Source: Undibacterium umbellatum (GTDB lineage Bacteria; Pseudomonadota; Gammaproteobacteria; Burkholderiales; Burkholderiaceae_D). From it: DNA of 64,000 nucleotides. The stretch lies in the NCBI RefSeq assembly GCF_014284125.1, contig NZ_JACOFX010000023.1, positions 17,733 through 81,732 on the forward strand. Reading direction: 5' to 3'. The notes beneath the pieces are model-generated. The model saw nothing but the letters and a program-made list of their open reading frames with translations, made no database searches and was not told where the DNA came from. The first letter of the stretch is position 1. Each line of letters starts with the position of its first letter. The position numbers were made by a program, and so were the translations under genes. Below are positions 42,171 through 51,255 of the stretch, piece by piece.

Positions 42171-42713
42171 TCAGGTTTTAGCTGCTGGAGGATGTTTTTG
42201 TATGATGGCCTTGATATGCGCCCATTGTGCAGGTTTGATGCCGCCTTTAAATGACTCCAGCACTTTGCCATCACGGCCTATCAGAAAAACTGTTGGCGTC
42301 GCAAACACCTTGCCAAAATTATCCTGATAATCAGAGGCATTGCGCCAGAGAGAGGGGAAATCCTGATTCGCCTTGCTCAGCCATTTCGCCTGTTTGGCAT
42401 ACTCATCGATATCGCTCATGGCATCATCTATGCTGACAGCCACCAGTTCAAAGCCGGCCTTTTTATTGGTTTCATAAAACTTGCGAAAAGCGGGCATCTC
42501 GGCCTGGCAAGTCGGGCACCATGTGGCCCAGAATGTCACCAGTATGATGTTGCCTTTGCCAGTATCGAGTTTATAGGGTTTGCCATTCAACATGGTGCCA
42601 GCCAGCGCGGGCTGGGCAGGAAAAACCTCCTTGTCGGCGGCACGGGCAGATGGTGCGCTGATGGCGGCAAGGGATAGGACAGCCGCGACCAGCAGCCTTG
42701 ACATACTGAACAT
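42171..42713 (-). CDS. Periplasmic TlpA-like thiol-disulfide oxidoreductase
   Basis: 180-aa protein with a signal peptide (LLVAAVLSLAAISAPSARA) and a thioredoxin fold. The redox site is C66-P-T-C69 in FWATWCPTCQAEMP, and the cis-Pro loop is TPTVFLIG. It resembles the TlpA-like gene at 38659-39180 but carries CPTC rather than CTTC and has a cleavable signal in place of an anchor. ATG 42713 is supported by GGAG 7 nt upstream. Probable role: keeping periplasmic cysteines reduced; the partner is unknown. Confidence 0.9.
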   Translation of the reverse strand: MFSMSRLLVAAVLSLAAISAPSARAADKEVFPAQPALAGTMLNGKPYKLDTGKGNIILVTFWATWCPTCQAEMPAFRKFYETNKKAGFELVAVSIDDAMSDIDEYAKQAKWLSKANQDFPSLWRNASDYQDNFGKVFATPTVFLIGRDGKVLESFKGGIKPAQWAHIKAIIQKHPPAAKT

Positions 42714-42789
42714 GGTAAGACTCCATTTCAATCGCACTATGTGTTATAGCATAGTGCAGATTAAAACCAAACGTGTCAGCTTATTCATC

Positions 42790-43551
42790 TCATAGCACGA
42801 TTTCAGGAGAAGCCGCTGAACGTGTACCTGGCCGTGGAGGATTATCAGCCGCCCGGTAAGTAAACACCATGGAAAACTTGGTCGCCGCAGTCTGGTTCTT
42901 GCCTGCGGCATGGAAGAGATTGCTATGGAATAGCAAGACGTCACCCTGCTGCAAAGGCACGGGCTGTGCTTGCGCCAGCAAAGCCTGGTTTTGCTCCAGG
43001 TCGGTACGCAAGAACTGTGCTTCATCCAGTTGTGCCACATCTATATCCATTTTATGGGAGCCTGGTATCACCAGCAGGCAGCCATTTTCTACTGTCTCAT
43101 TGCGCAAAGCCAGCCACGAGGACACCAGTTCTGCCCGCTGGAAATTCCAGTAACGGCTATCCCGGTGCCAGCCTGTGGCCGTTGAATACTGCGGTTGCTT
43201 GCTCATGATGCAATTGTGATGCGACTGCGACAGCAAGGCACCGTCGCCCAGCAATTGTAATAAGGGTGCGGCCAGTGCCTGACCAGTAGCCCATTGCGCC
43301 AGACGCGGGTCACGGGCATAGGCTTGCAATAAGCGCCTGGCAGTCAGGCCACCTTCGGCATCGCGTGAAGCGGGCGCGCCAGGATAGCGGGTATCTGCCT
43401 CGTATTCTATGGGTTGTACCTGCCCCGCCAGTTGCTGCTCGCAATAGGCAATTACTTCTTCGCAATAGGCCGCGCTGGCCTGTTGCCGCAATACCAGAAA
43501 ACCCTGGCTGATAAATTCTTCTTGTTGCGCAGTACTTAACATGGTCGTCAT
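42790..43551 (-). CDS. Phytanoyl-CoA dioxygenase (PhyH) family oxygenase
   Basis: 253-aa Fe(II)/2-oxoglutarate-dependent oxygenase. The metal triad is visible as H-x-D in TGWHRDSRYWN and the distal His in SNLFHAAGKN. The LVIPGSHKM segment is a family hallmark. Many bacterial PhyH proteins hydroxylate small molecules such as ectoine or secondary metabolites; the substrate here is not apparent and no biosynthetic cluster is near. ATG 43551 and ATG 43542 are both possible. It lies alone, 76 nt upstream of the TlpA-like gene on the same strand. Confidence 0.88.
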   Translation of the reverse strand: MTTMLSTAQQEEFISQGFLVLRQQASAAYCEEVIAYCEQQLAGQVQPIEYEADTRYPGAPASRDAEGGLTARRLLQAYARDPRLAQWATGQALAAPLLQLLGDGALLSQSHHNCIMSKQPQYSTATGWHRDSRYWNFQRAELVSSWLALRNETVENGCLLVIPGSHKMDIDVAQLDEAQFLRTDLEQNQALLAQAQPVPLQQGDVLLFHSNLFHAAGKNQTAATKFSMVFTYRAADNPPRPGTRSAASPEIVL

Positions 43552-43751
43552 CTATAGTAAGAAAATACCTTCATCGCGCATCATTCACGGCGCACCAGGA
43601 TGGTTCATTCCTGATTTTAGGGGAGTTTATCTTCAGGCGATCAGAACAGATCAGATCAAATAATGCGAAATTGTGATTTGCATGTAATTATAAAAATGCA
43701 GTAATCGGTGATAATGTAAGCCAAATTCAACGCAAAACCCTCTTACTCAAC

Positions 43752-44804
43752 ATGACACATACCATACTGGAAAACATCAACGTCAGTTCTTTCGAGAACA
43801 TGCCCACCCCAGAAGAACTGCATGCACGCCTGCCCCTGAGCGATCTGGCGGGCGATGTCGTTGAGCAAAGCCGCGAGAGCTTGCGCAATATACTTGAACG
43901 CAAGGACAAACGCCTGTTCGTCGTGGTTGGCCCCTGCTCCATCCATGACCCGGTTGCCGGGCTGGATTATGCGCGTCGACTGAAAGCCCTGCAGGAAGAA
44001 GTCAAGGATGTGATGTTGCTGGTCATGCGTGTGTATTTTGAAAAACCACGCACGACGACAGGCTGGAAGGGTTATATCAATGATCCGTATATGGACGATT
44101 CTTTCCGCGTTGATGAAGGCATGGAAAAAGCCCGCCGTTTCTTGCTCGACGTCTGTGAGCTCGGTCTCCCGACCGGTACCGAAGCGCTGGACCCGATTTC
44201 GCCACAATACCTGGGTGACCTGATTGCCTGGACTGCAATCGGTGCTCGCACCACGGAATCACAGACTCACCGTGAAATGTCGTCCGGCTTATCTACGCCT
44301 GTGGGCTTCAAGAATGGTACGGATGGCGATATCAGCATCGCCATCAATGCGATCCTGTCTGCATCACACCCACATTCATTCCTGGGTTTGAATGGCCAGG
44401 GCCGTGTCTCCATCGTACGCACCAGCGGCAATCAATATGGCCACGTAGTCTTGCGTGGTGGCGGTGACCGCCCTAACTACGATACCGTGTCCGTCGCCAT
44501 GGCCCAGCAAGCACTTGTCAAGGCCAAGCTGCCACCCAATATCGTGGTCGATTGCTCACACGCCAACAGCTATAAAAAACCGGAACTGCAACCTCTGGTC
44601 ATGGCAGATGTGATTAACCAGATTGCCAATGGCAACAAGGACATCGTTGGTGTCATGATCGAATCCAACATCATCGCCGGTAACCAGCCCATTCCTGAAG
44701 ATTTGTCGCAACTCAAATACGGTTGCTCAGTCACCGATGCCTGCGTGGATTGGGAAACGACAGAGAAGATGTTGCGGGATGCGGCAACACGATTGCGCGG
44801 ATAA
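43752..44804 (+). CDS. aroG: 3-deoxy-7-phosphoheptulonate (DAHP) synthase, class I
   Basis: 350-aa enzyme that joins phosphoenolpyruvate and erythrose 4-phosphate in the first step of the shikimate pathway. The class I AroAI-beta motifs are clear: VVGPCSIHDP, RVYFEKPRTTTGWKG, and near the C-terminus DCSHANSYKK. The length equals E. coli AroG. Such enzymes are feedback-inhibited by one aromatic amino acid; which one cannot be read here. It is a single gene ending at a strong terminator 3 nt past the stop. Confidence 0.95.
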   Translation: MTHTILENINVSSFENMPTPEELHARLPLSDLAGDVVEQSRESLRNILERKDKRLFVVVGPCSIHDPVAGLDYARRLKALQEEVKDVMLLVMRVYFEKPRTTTGWKGYINDPYMDDSFRVDEGMEKARRFLLDVCELGLPTGTEALDPISPQYLGDLIAWTAIGARTTESQTHREMSSGLSTPVGFKNGTDGDISIAINAILSASHPHSFLGLNGQGRVSIVRTSGNQYGHVVLRGGGDRPNYDTVSVAMAQQALVKAKLPPNIVVDCSHANSYKKPELQPLVMADVINQIANGNKDIVGVMIESNIIAGNQPIPEDLSQLKYGCSVTDACVDWETTEKMLRDAATRLRG

Positions 44805-44807
44805 AAG

Positions 44808-44836
44808 AAATTGGGTGCATCAAATGCACCCAATTT
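44808..44836. terminator. Strong terminator of aroG
   Basis: AAATTGGGTGCAT (44808-44820) and ATGCACCCAATTT (44824-44836) form a perfect 13-bp stem with a CAA loop directly after the aroG stop. T-rich sequence follows on both strands, so it may also serve the convergent DUF2059-like gene. Confidence 0.88.
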
Positions 44837-44860
44837 TGTGATGTGAACTTTAACAGCAAT

Positions 44861-45364
44861 TCATCTTGGTTTAAAACAGGTTATTGCAATGTCAAAGCCA
44901 ATCCTGATTGCCGCATTGGTTAGTATCTGCGCTTCCGGACTGTTCAGATATTTTTTACCGGCCGGGGTTTCATAAAACAGCTTGATTTCATTTTTCTCGG
45001 CATCACTGAAGTTGGCGATAGGCTTTTCTTGCGTTGGGTGATTTTGGTTATAAGCCTGGGTCTCAATGGCAGTGATGTATTTGATACCCAAAGGCGTTTC
45101 GTAAAAATCAGCAATAGAACGTAGTTCATTGCCAGTGAAGTTGGCAACATACAAACCGTGCATTTGCGGTCCGAATTTTTTCTTCCAGATTTTGTCTATG
45201 CAAGGAAATGTTTCTGGCTTGCCCGTTGCCTTGATCATCCTGACGGTACCACTGGCATTGATGGCGCGCGTCGCTTCAGCACTGACATTATCGGCTGCAC
45301 TGGCCATGTCAACGGTACCGTTAAACAGAATCAAGGTAATGATTAGCTGGCTGAATTTAGACAC
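44861..45364 (-). CDS. Secreted DUF2059-like protein
   Basis: 167-aa small secreted protein with a signal peptide (FSQLIITLILFNGTVDMASA). Two repeats of the DUF2059-type pattern are visible: FTGNELRSIADFYETPLGIKYI and FSDAEKNEIKLFYETPAGKKYL. The function of this family is unknown. The start is taken as GTG 45364 because AAAGG lies 7 nt upstream and the signal peptide then begins directly; a TTG seven codons earlier is less likely. Two Cys in the mature part (FPCIDKIW and AITCFKPR) may form a disulfide. It is a lone gene with rather A+T-rich sequence. Confidence 0.7.
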   Translation of the reverse strand: MSKFSQLIITLILFNGTVDMASAADNVSAEATRAINASGTVRMIKATGKPETFPCIDKIWKKKFGPQMHGLYVANFTGNELRSIADFYETPLGIKYITAIETQAYNQNHPTQEKPIANFSDAEKNEIKLFYETPAGKKYLNSPEAQILTNAAIRIGFDIAITCFKPR

Positions 45365-45395
45365 ACATAGACCTTTACTATTCAATTGGAATAAG

Positions 45396-45415
45396 CCTGC
45401 AATTGTACTTGCAGG
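45396..45415 (-). terminator. Weak terminator after hutF
   Basis: CCTGCAA (45396-45402) and TTGCAGG (45409-45415) form a 7-bp stem with a 6-nt loop, 3 nt past the hutF stop on the minus strand. The following CTTATTCC is only weakly U-rich. Confidence 0.4.
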
Positions 45416-45418
45416 TCA

Positions 45419-46780
45419 TCACAACTGCCTCAGTTGTCGCATGCAATTAGCATAGGAAAGCTGTACTTCTGTCTGATTTTTGTGCTGGCCTGTCTGCACT
45501 ATTTTCTTTCCGCCCACATACACATCGCGCACCAGATTATCATTGCCTGCAAATACCCAGGTATTGAGTACATCTGCGCTAGCTATACCGGCAAGATTGG
45601 GATGCTCATCATCAAGTACCACGATGTCGGCACGGTAGCCTGCACTTAGCTGGCCGAGCTTGCGCCCGCTGGCTTGCGCACCGCCCTGTAAGGCTGCCTG
45701 GTATAAAAAATCACCTACCTTGCGCTGCGCCGGAGTGCTGGCGATATTGCGGCCTTGCAGGCGCAGGCGCTGGCCATATTCCAGCCAGCGCAATTCTTCT
45801 ACCGGGCTTTGTGATACATGGCTGTCACTGCCTACACCAAAGCGGCCATTGGCTGCGATGTAATCTGGCAAATCAAAAAAACCATCACCGAGATTGCCTT
45901 CAGTGGTCGTGCAGATGCCAGCGACTGCGCCGCTGGCGGCGATGCCTTGCACCTCTGCCTTGTTAAGATGCGTGGCGTGCACCAGGCACCAGCGCTGATT
46001 CACCAGGCCGCTATCGAGCAAGAGCTCTACCGGGCGTCTGCCTGAGTATGCGATGCAGGCATCAACTTCTTTTTGTTGTTCAGCGATATGGATATGAATG
46101 GGGCGGGCAGCAGGCAGTGCCGCCACCAGTTCGCGTATCTGGCTGATGTTGGCAGCACGCAGGGAATGCGGGGCGACACCAACTTCAACCTGGGCATTGC
46201 GCTTGCCTTCCAGTGCGTCTATCAATTGCATGATCTCTGCCACATTGGTAGAAAAACGGCGCTGGTCGTGGCGCAAAGCCTGCTCGCCAAAATCGGCATA
46301 ACTGTATAACACGGGCAACATGCTGATACCCATGCCGGTTTGTTCTGCTGCTGCAATCACGCGCTCTGCCATCTCGGCGGGGCGTGCATAAAAACTGCCA
46401 TCCTGATCACGATGCAGGTAATGGAATTCACAGACAGCGGTATAGCCATGGCGCAGGCATTCAGCATACAGTTGCGCAGCGATGGCCTGGATTTGCTCAG
46501 GTGTGATATGCAGGGCATAGCGATACATCAGATCACGCCAGGTCCAGAAACTATCCTTGCTTTCGCCCGCCATTTCTGTCATGCCAGCCATGGCGCGCTG
46601 GAAGGCATGCGAATGCAGGTTAGTCATGCCAGGCAAGACAAATTGCGCCTGGTTTTCATGTGGTTGTAAAGCTGCATCCTGTTCGACCAGGTTCAGGTCG
46701 CCGGTCTCATTCCAGTGAAGGCGTACATTGCTGGCCCAGCCTTGTGGCAGCAAGGCATGGTGGGCAAACAGGCTACTCAT
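45419..46780 (-). CDS. hutF: Formimidoylglutamate deiminase
   Basis: 453-aa amidohydrolase-superfamily enzyme. It converts N-formimidoyl-L-glutamate to N-formyl-L-glutamate and ammonia in the five-step histidine-degradation route. Metal ligands are visible in LPGMTNLHSHAFQ (HxH), in PIHIHIAEQ, and in GSDSHVSQ. The sequence fits HutF rather than guanine or cytosine deaminases. It overlaps the hutG stop by 4 nt (ATGA), which fixes the start. With hutG it makes the last two steps; hutH, hutU and hutI are not in the window. Confidence 0.93.
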   Translation of the reverse strand: MSSLFAHHALLPQGWASNVRLHWNETGDLNLVEQDAALQPHENQAQFVLPGMTNLHSHAFQRAMAGMTEMAGESKDSFWTWRDLMYRYALHITPEQIQAIAAQLYAECLRHGYTAVCEFHYLHRDQDGSFYARPAEMAERVIAAAEQTGMGISMLPVLYSYADFGEQALRHDQRRFSTNVAEIMQLIDALEGKRNAQVEVGVAPHSLRAANISQIRELVAALPAARPIHIHIAEQQKEVDACIAYSGRRPVELLLDSGLVNQRWCLVHATHLNKAEVQGIAASGAVAGICTTTEGNLGDGFFDLPDYIAANGRFGVGSDSHVSQSPVEELRWLEYGQRLRLQGRNIASTPAQRKVGDFLYQAALQGGAQASGRKLGQLSAGYRADIVVLDDEHPNLAGIASADVLNTWVFAGNDNLVRDVYVGGKKIVQTGQHKNQTEVQLSYANCMRQLRQL

Positions 46781-47592
46781 GCTGCACTCCCTTGCACCTT
46801 GTTCCAGTCAAGACAGGCTTGCAATAATTGCTTGAGCAAAGGCTGTACTTGTGCAGCGAGATCAGGACGATATTCATAAGGCGCGGCTTCGTTCATGTAA
46901 ACGCACTGGCTCATTTCCAGTTGTATCGCATGGATATTGCGGGATGGCTGGCCATAATTTCGGGTGATATACCCCCCTTTAAAACGACCATTGAATATAT
47001 GGGTATAGGCGGATGCGTGGGCAGAATTCTGCAAGGCGTTTGCGACAGCAGTTTGCATGCCCACATCGCAGGATTTTTGATCGGCAGTACCAAAATTCAG
47101 GTCAGGCAATTTGCCTTCAAAAAAGCGTGGCACCTCAGATGCAATGGAATGTGCATCCCACAGGACGACGCTGCCATGCAGGCTCAGCAAACGATCCAGC
47201 TCTTGCTGTAATTGCTGATGATAAGGTTGCCAGTAAGTGGCGATACGGCGCTGCACTTCGGCTTCTTCCGGTAAATTCCCGGGTGCATACAAAGGCTGTT
47301 TGGCGAAAGTGTCGACGGGGCACAGGCCGGTCGTATCTTGCCCCGGATACAGATTGGCATTGTCGCAGGAGCGGTTCAGGTCTATCACATAGCGCGAATA
47401 TTCAGCCGCGATGGTAGAGGCCCCCAGCTCTGCCGCCGTATTGTAGAGGCTGGGCAAATGCCAGTCGGTATCGGCTTTTTCCAGCGCCACTGGCAGCATT
47501 TGTGCTGCTACATCAGCCGGTATGCTGGTGCCTGCATGTGGCATGGAAATCAGTAGTGGCAGGCTGCCTTGTTGGAAGTGATACGCAGTCAT
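46777..47592 (-). CDS. hutG: N-formylglutamate deformylase
   Basis: 271-aa hydrolase that converts N-formylglutamate to glutamate and formate. The sequence LLISMPHAGTSIP at the N-terminus, YVIDLNRSCDNANLYPGQDTTGLCP and the WDAHSIASEVP motif are characteristic of the N-formylglutamate amidohydrolase family. GGAG lies 6 nt before the ATG. It is co-translated with hutF and starts 13 nt after the IclR-type regulator gene. The formate it releases would add to that from the fghA pathway. Confidence 0.93.
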   Translation of the reverse strand: MTAYHFQQGSLPLLISMPHAGTSIPADVAAQMLPVALEKADTDWHLPSLYNTAAELGASTIAAEYSRYVIDLNRSCDNANLYPGQDTTGLCPVDTFAKQPLYAPGNLPEEAEVQRRIATYWQPYHQQLQQELDRLLSLHGSVVLWDAHSIASEVPRFFEGKLPDLNFGTADQKSCDVGMQTAVANALQNSAHASAYTHIFNGRFKGGYITRNYGQPSRNIHAIQLEMSQCVYMNEAAPYEYRPDLAAQVQPLLKQLLQACLDWNKVQGSAA

Positions 47593-47605
47593 GATGTCTC
47601 CGTCT

Positions 47606-48370
47606 TTATGGATGTTGTAGTTTGCGGCTCAGCCTGTCGGCTGCTGCCAGGGTCATGTTGATGAATTCTTGCTTGCGCTCTTGTATGCGCTGCGTCGGTG
47701 CCATCAGGGACAAAGTGGCTTCGAGTTTGCCACGACCAGAAAATACCGGTGCGCTGACACCCCAGATGCCAAGGTCAACTTCGTTTTCACTGGTGGCATA
47801 TCTTTGCTCACGTATGCGGTTTAACTGGGTTTGCAAATCTTGCAGGGATGGACTTGATAGCGGTGCATTTTCCAGGAAATTCTGTGCCAGCAGATCATCT
47901 TGCAAGGCAGGTGGCAGATATGCCAGCAAGGCCTTGGCAGAAGCACCACGCACGCTGGAACTGGCACGGCCCTTGGCAAAGGAGCAGCGCAGTGCTTGCT
48001 GACTTTCCTGCATGTCCAGGCACACCACTTGCCCGTTCACATAAGCCAGCAAGCCCACGCTTTCACCTGATTTTTGCACCAGCTCAGCCAGTTCATCACG
48101 CGCGGCATTCATGAGCCAGGAATGCTGGTCAAAACCACGCGCGAGTTGCACGGCCAGAGGGCCAGGTTCATACAGACCGGTTTGCGCATGCTCCTGCACC
48201 AGACCCCATTTCTTGAGCGGCCCGAGCTGGCGGTACAGGGTACTAAGGGGCAGCCCAGTCTGCTCTACCAGTTCACGGGCAGACAGTGCTTCGCCATGGC
48301 GGGCTATGCAAGTCAGAACTTGCAGAACGCGCTCGTTTTGGGGAATGAGATCCTTGCTGGCTGCGGACAT
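47606..48370 (-). CDS. IclR-family regulator, probable hut regulator
   Basis: 254-aa regulator with an N-terminal winged helix (RVLQVLTCIARHGEALSARELVEQTGLPLSTLYRQL, typical IclR layout) and a C-terminal IclR effector domain (about 80-250; ESVGLLAYVNGQVVCLD, ASAKALLAYLP). It is the first gene of the same-strand unit regulator-hutG-hutF with a 13-nt gap. It probably controls histidine or formimidoylglutamate use. This replaces the usual HutC (GntR-type) repressor, which is not seen here. Confidence 0.9.
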   Translation of the reverse strand: MSAASKDLIPQNERVLQVLTCIARHGEALSARELVEQTGLPLSTLYRQLGPLKKWGLVQEHAQTGLYEPGPLAVQLARGFDQHSWLMNAARDELAELVQKSGESVGLLAYVNGQVVCLDMQESQQALRCSFAKGRASSSVRGASAKALLAYLPPALQDDLLAQNFLENAPLSSPSLQDLQTQLNRIREQRYATSENEVDLGIWGVSAPVFSGRGKLEATLSLMAPTQRIQERKQEFINMTLAAADRLSRKLQHP

Positions 48371-48500
48371 GGGAACATGAATTGAAATAGCAGTACGTGA
48401 CTCATTCTAGCAAGCAAATGAGAAACATCAAGAAAGCATTCCCACACTATGGGAATTGCATCAGTTATTTGAAATGAAAAGAGATATGAAGAACAGGGAA

Positions 48501-48791
48501 TCAGTCGTGACCGCTGAAATAATCTTTATTTGACCTTGAGAAGTTCATGAAATCCCCTTCGCTTGCGTCCTCTCGATTCACATATTGTCCACTGGGAGGC
48601 CCCAAACTGGGCTGCACAAACAAATAGCAAGTTATAACCCCGATGACTGGTAATAGCCATATCAGGCCATATTGACAATATTTTTGCACAGGATCAAAAA
48701 ATTCACTCCTGGCGACCAGGTAAGTCACATAAAGATTCATTGCCAGACAGAGAATCGCAATGCAAATGGTCAGGATGACAAAACTATTCAT
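48501..48791 (-). CDS. Small membrane protein of unknown function
   Basis: 96-aa protein with two hydrophobic helices (about 4-26, FVILTICIAILCLAMNLYVTYLV; about 40-60, LIWLLPVIGVITCYLFV) and a polar acidic tail ending YFSGHD. The second helix resembles the short N-terminal hydrophobic segment of phospholipase-D-type membrane proteins, but I do not recognise a family. It follows the SPOR gene by 28 nt on the same strand and may be co-transcribed. Start weakly supported. Confidence 0.6.
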   Translation of the reverse strand: MNSFVILTICIAILCLAMNLYVTYLVARSEFFDPVQKYCQYGLIWLLPVIGVITCYLFVQPSLGPPSGQYVNREDASEGDFMNFSRSNKDYFSGHD

Positions 48792-48819
48792 ATTGGCTGG
48801 ATAACAGTGATGACAAAAA

Positions 48820-49500
48820 CTAACTCCTGCTATACGGCGTCAACTGACAATTGCGATTCTCTTGCGCAGGAAAACCAGCCTTGATGGCGTCGTACTTGCT
48901 CTTTTCTTCTACACTCAGGGTCCTGAGCTGGAAAGCAAACTTGTTGGTGCTGACTGTACGCGGACCTATGCGGGCTGAGCGCACGCCCTTGTTGCTGAGA
49001 TTATTCAAATGCAGTTTTGCGGCTTCTTCGGTTTTGAAGACGCCCAGTGAAATACCCCAGCGCAGATTGCTTTGGTCCTGGACAATGTAAAAATCGTTGA
49101 GGCCAAGGCGACGCAATTCGCCCGCTTTTTTGTCTGCACCTTCCTTACTACCCTGGGATGGAATGAAAACCATGTGGGTGGCGACATCAACAATATTGAT
49201 GCGCGACTGGCGGTCACCCAGGGCCAGGGTCTTCAATTTTTCTTCTATGCGGGGTATCTCTGTTTGCTGGAAATTACCGACTTCCAGGCAGGCGATGACT
49301 TCGGCTTTCTTTTCTGATACCGGCTCTGTGGGCGTGAGTGCCTCGGCAGCCGTCATCAATTTGAGCTGATCAACATGGTGCTGCTTCTTAAGGCGTTCTG
49401 GTTCATGGGTATCGAGTGACCAATGTCCTAAATAGCCAAAATTAAATGCCAGCAGGAAGGCATTCAAGATAAGCAGGCTCCAGAAAAAAAATCTCAGCAT
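48820..49500 (-). CDS. SPOR-domain membrane protein
   Basis: 226-aa protein with an N-terminal membrane anchor (LRFFFWSLLILNAFLLAF) and a C-terminal SPOR-like domain (about 95-195; AGELRRLGLNDFYIVQD, RWGISLGVFKTEEAAKLHLNNLSNKGV). SPOR domains bind denuded peptidoglycan at division sites. ATG 49500 starts the protein directly at the anchor. It follows coaX by 13 nt and birA-coaX by overlap, a conserved order in Burkholderiales. Confidence 0.85.
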   Translation of the reverse strand: MLRFFFWSLLILNAFLLAFNFGYLGHWSLDTHEPERLKKQHHVDQLKLMTAAEALTPTEPVSEKKAEVIACLEVGNFQQTEIPRIEEKLKTLALGDRQSRINIVDVATHMVFIPSQGSKEGADKKAGELRRLGLNDFYIVQDQSNLRWGISLGVFKTEEAAKLHLNNLSNKGVRSARIGPRTVSTNKFAFQLRTLSVEEKSKYDAIKAGFPAQENRNCQLTPYSRS

Positions 49501-49513
49501 GGTAGTGTCAGTG

Positions 49514-50311
49514 TTATCGGTCCGGGCTTGATTGTGCCACGACAAACAGGCCCGTCAAGACCAGATTGTCGACATGTTGGTAAGGAATGCCCAAATGGCT
49601 CAGTAAATACGGTGCAGCACCACCAGAAATCACGCATTTGATGCTCTGCGACTCTTGCTTTTCCAGTGTATCGACAGCACGCAAGATAGCACCAACCTGG
49701 GCGCAGATGCAGCCACTGATGATGGCATGATCGGTATTATCAGCGAAGACTTTGGCGATATCGGTTGATTCTGCTACCTGATGCAACTGTGCGGTATTGC
49801 GTGCCAGCGATTCTGCCATGAGCTTCAGACCAGGCAAGATCATGCCACCCTTGAACACGGCTTGCGCAGTCACGGCATCGACTGTGGTGGCAGTTCCACA
49901 AGTGGCGACGATCAGGCTCTGTTGCGGGAACAGATAATGCGCACCTATCATGGATGCCAGGCGGTCACAGCCAAGTTGTGCCGGGTTGCGGTAAGTATTG
50001 TGCAGACCAGCGACTTCTTCTTGCGAGGCAAACCAGTCTATCACCACACCGGGTTGTGTCTCTTGCAGCAGGGCTGTCAATTTTTCTTTGATGCTGGCAC
50101 CGGCAACATTGGAAACCAGGGCATGAGTAAAACCCAGGCCCTGCCAACTGGTTTTCAAACTATCGAGCTCAGCATGACTGACGGAAGCCATCTGCCACCA
50201 TACCGGTGCAGTGCCTGCTTTCGTTTTTTCCAGATCGGCTATCGCCCATTTGATGCGTGTGTTACCTGCATCTATCAATAATTGCATCATGCCTGCTTCA
50301 TCCTTTGTCAT
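49514..50311 (-). CDS. coaX: Type III pantothenate kinase
   Basis: 265-aa ASKHA-fold kinase that phosphorylates pantothenate, the first step of CoA synthesis. The N-terminal phosphate loop LLIDAGNTRIKWA and the VATCGTATTVDAV segment are diagnostic. Its ATG at 50311 overlaps the birA stop as ATGA, giving 265 aa; starts at 50290 or 50287 (MMQLLIDAGN) fit family alignments better and are possible. No CoaA-type kinase is seen. Confidence 0.92.
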   Translation of the reverse strand: MTKDEAGMMQLLIDAGNTRIKWAIADLEKTKAGTAPVWWQMASVSHAELDSLKTSWQGLGFTHALVSNVAGASIKEKLTALLQETQPGVVIDWFASQEEVAGLHNTYRNPAQLGCDRLASMIGAHYLFPQQSLIVATCGTATTVDAVTAQAVFKGGMILPGLKLMAESLARNTAQLHQVAESTDIAKVFADNTDHAIISGCICAQVGAILRAVDTLEKQESQSIKCVISGGAAPYLLSHLGIPYQHVDNLVLTGLFVVAQSSPDR

Positions 50312-51099
50312 GTTACGGGCCGCAAGGAAACATCGCCAGCCAGTACATTGACCTGCCCCTGTTCAGTCTGCAATACCAGACAACCAAGCAAGTCCACTCC
50401 CAGTGCTAAACCTGTATGCAAGACTTGTCCATGATCGAGGATATGCACGGTTTGATTGGCATAAGCATGCAAGGCATTCCAGCGTGACAGGAAGGCGCTA
50501 AAGCCCTGCCCGGCAAATTGCTGCAAGGCGGTAGCAAGGGCATTCAATAACTGCGCGAGCAAGTGGTTTCTATCCATTTGCGCCAGCCACGGTGCATCTG
50601 CCAGGGCGCGGCCAACTTGTGCTTCCAGCTCGTCTGACACTTGCAGGTTCAGGCCTATGCCAGCAACTATCCAGGTACCGCCTTCAATCGCAGCGGCAGA
50701 TTCGAGCAGGATGCCGGCCAGTTTTTTGCCATCACGCAGGATGTCATTCGGCCATTTGAGTTGCACGTTCTGGTTCAGTGTATTCAGACACTCCGCCAGG
50801 GCAACCCCTATCGCCAGTGGCAGGCCCAGCAAGTTTTGCGGTGCTTGCGGCAAATGCCAGGCCAGGGAAAAAGTCAGCATGCCGCCGGGCACAGTCAGCC
50901 AGGGGCGGCCAGCCCGGCCACGCCCTGCGGTCTGATGTACAGCGACCCGCAAGACCGGGCGCTGCAATACCTGCAGACGCGCCATCAGGTCGGCATTGGT
51001 GGAGCCGGTTTCTTGCACGACTTCGATATCGACTTCACGTGCGGCTGCATCGCAAAGTTTTTCTATCTCGGCGGCATTCAGTAAGGTGTTTTTATTCAA
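50308..51099 (-). CDS. birA: Biotin--[acetyl-CoA-carboxylase] ligase
   Basis: 263-aa enzyme that attaches biotin to the carboxyl-carrier protein. The biotin/AMP loop GRGRAGRPWL, the KWPNDI motif and GGTWIVAGIGLNL are present. It lacks the N-terminal helix-turn-helix of E. coli BirA, so it is the non-repressor form. The start appears to be TTG 51099; no other in-frame ATG precedes the conserved ETGSTN segment, and no strong ribosome-binding site is seen. It is co-translated with coaX. Confidence 0.93.
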   Translation of the reverse strand: MNKNTLLNAAEIEKLCDAAAREVDIEVVQETGSTNADLMARLQVLQRPVLRVAVHQTAGRGRAGRPWLTVPGGMLTFSLAWHLPQAPQNLLGLPLAIGVALAECLNTLNQNVQLKWPNDILRDGKKLAGILLESAAAIEGGTWIVAGIGLNLQVSDELEAQVGRALADAPWLAQMDRNHLLAQLLNALATALQQFAGQGFSAFLSRWNALHAYANQTVHILDHGQVLHTGLALGVDLLGCLVLQTEQGQVNVLAGDVSLRPVT

Positions 51100-51196
51100 T
51101 TGCTTGCTTGGTCACTCAATATGATTCAAACCGTAGGACGCATTTAATATGCGTCAATATGCGGGTATTTTACAGCGGCCCGGCATTTCAGCGGGC

Positions 51197-51230
51197 GTAA
51201 AAAAAACGGCACCCTGTACAGGTGCCGTTT
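51197..51230 (-). terminator. Intrinsic terminator of the rpoBC operon
   Basis: On the minus strand a 10-bp stem, AAACGGCACC (51204-51213) with GGTGCCGTTT (51221-51230), is followed by eight T before ACGC. It lies 26 nt past the rpoC stop. Confidence 0.9.
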
Positions 51231-51255
51231 CTTCATGACTTAATGGATCAGATAA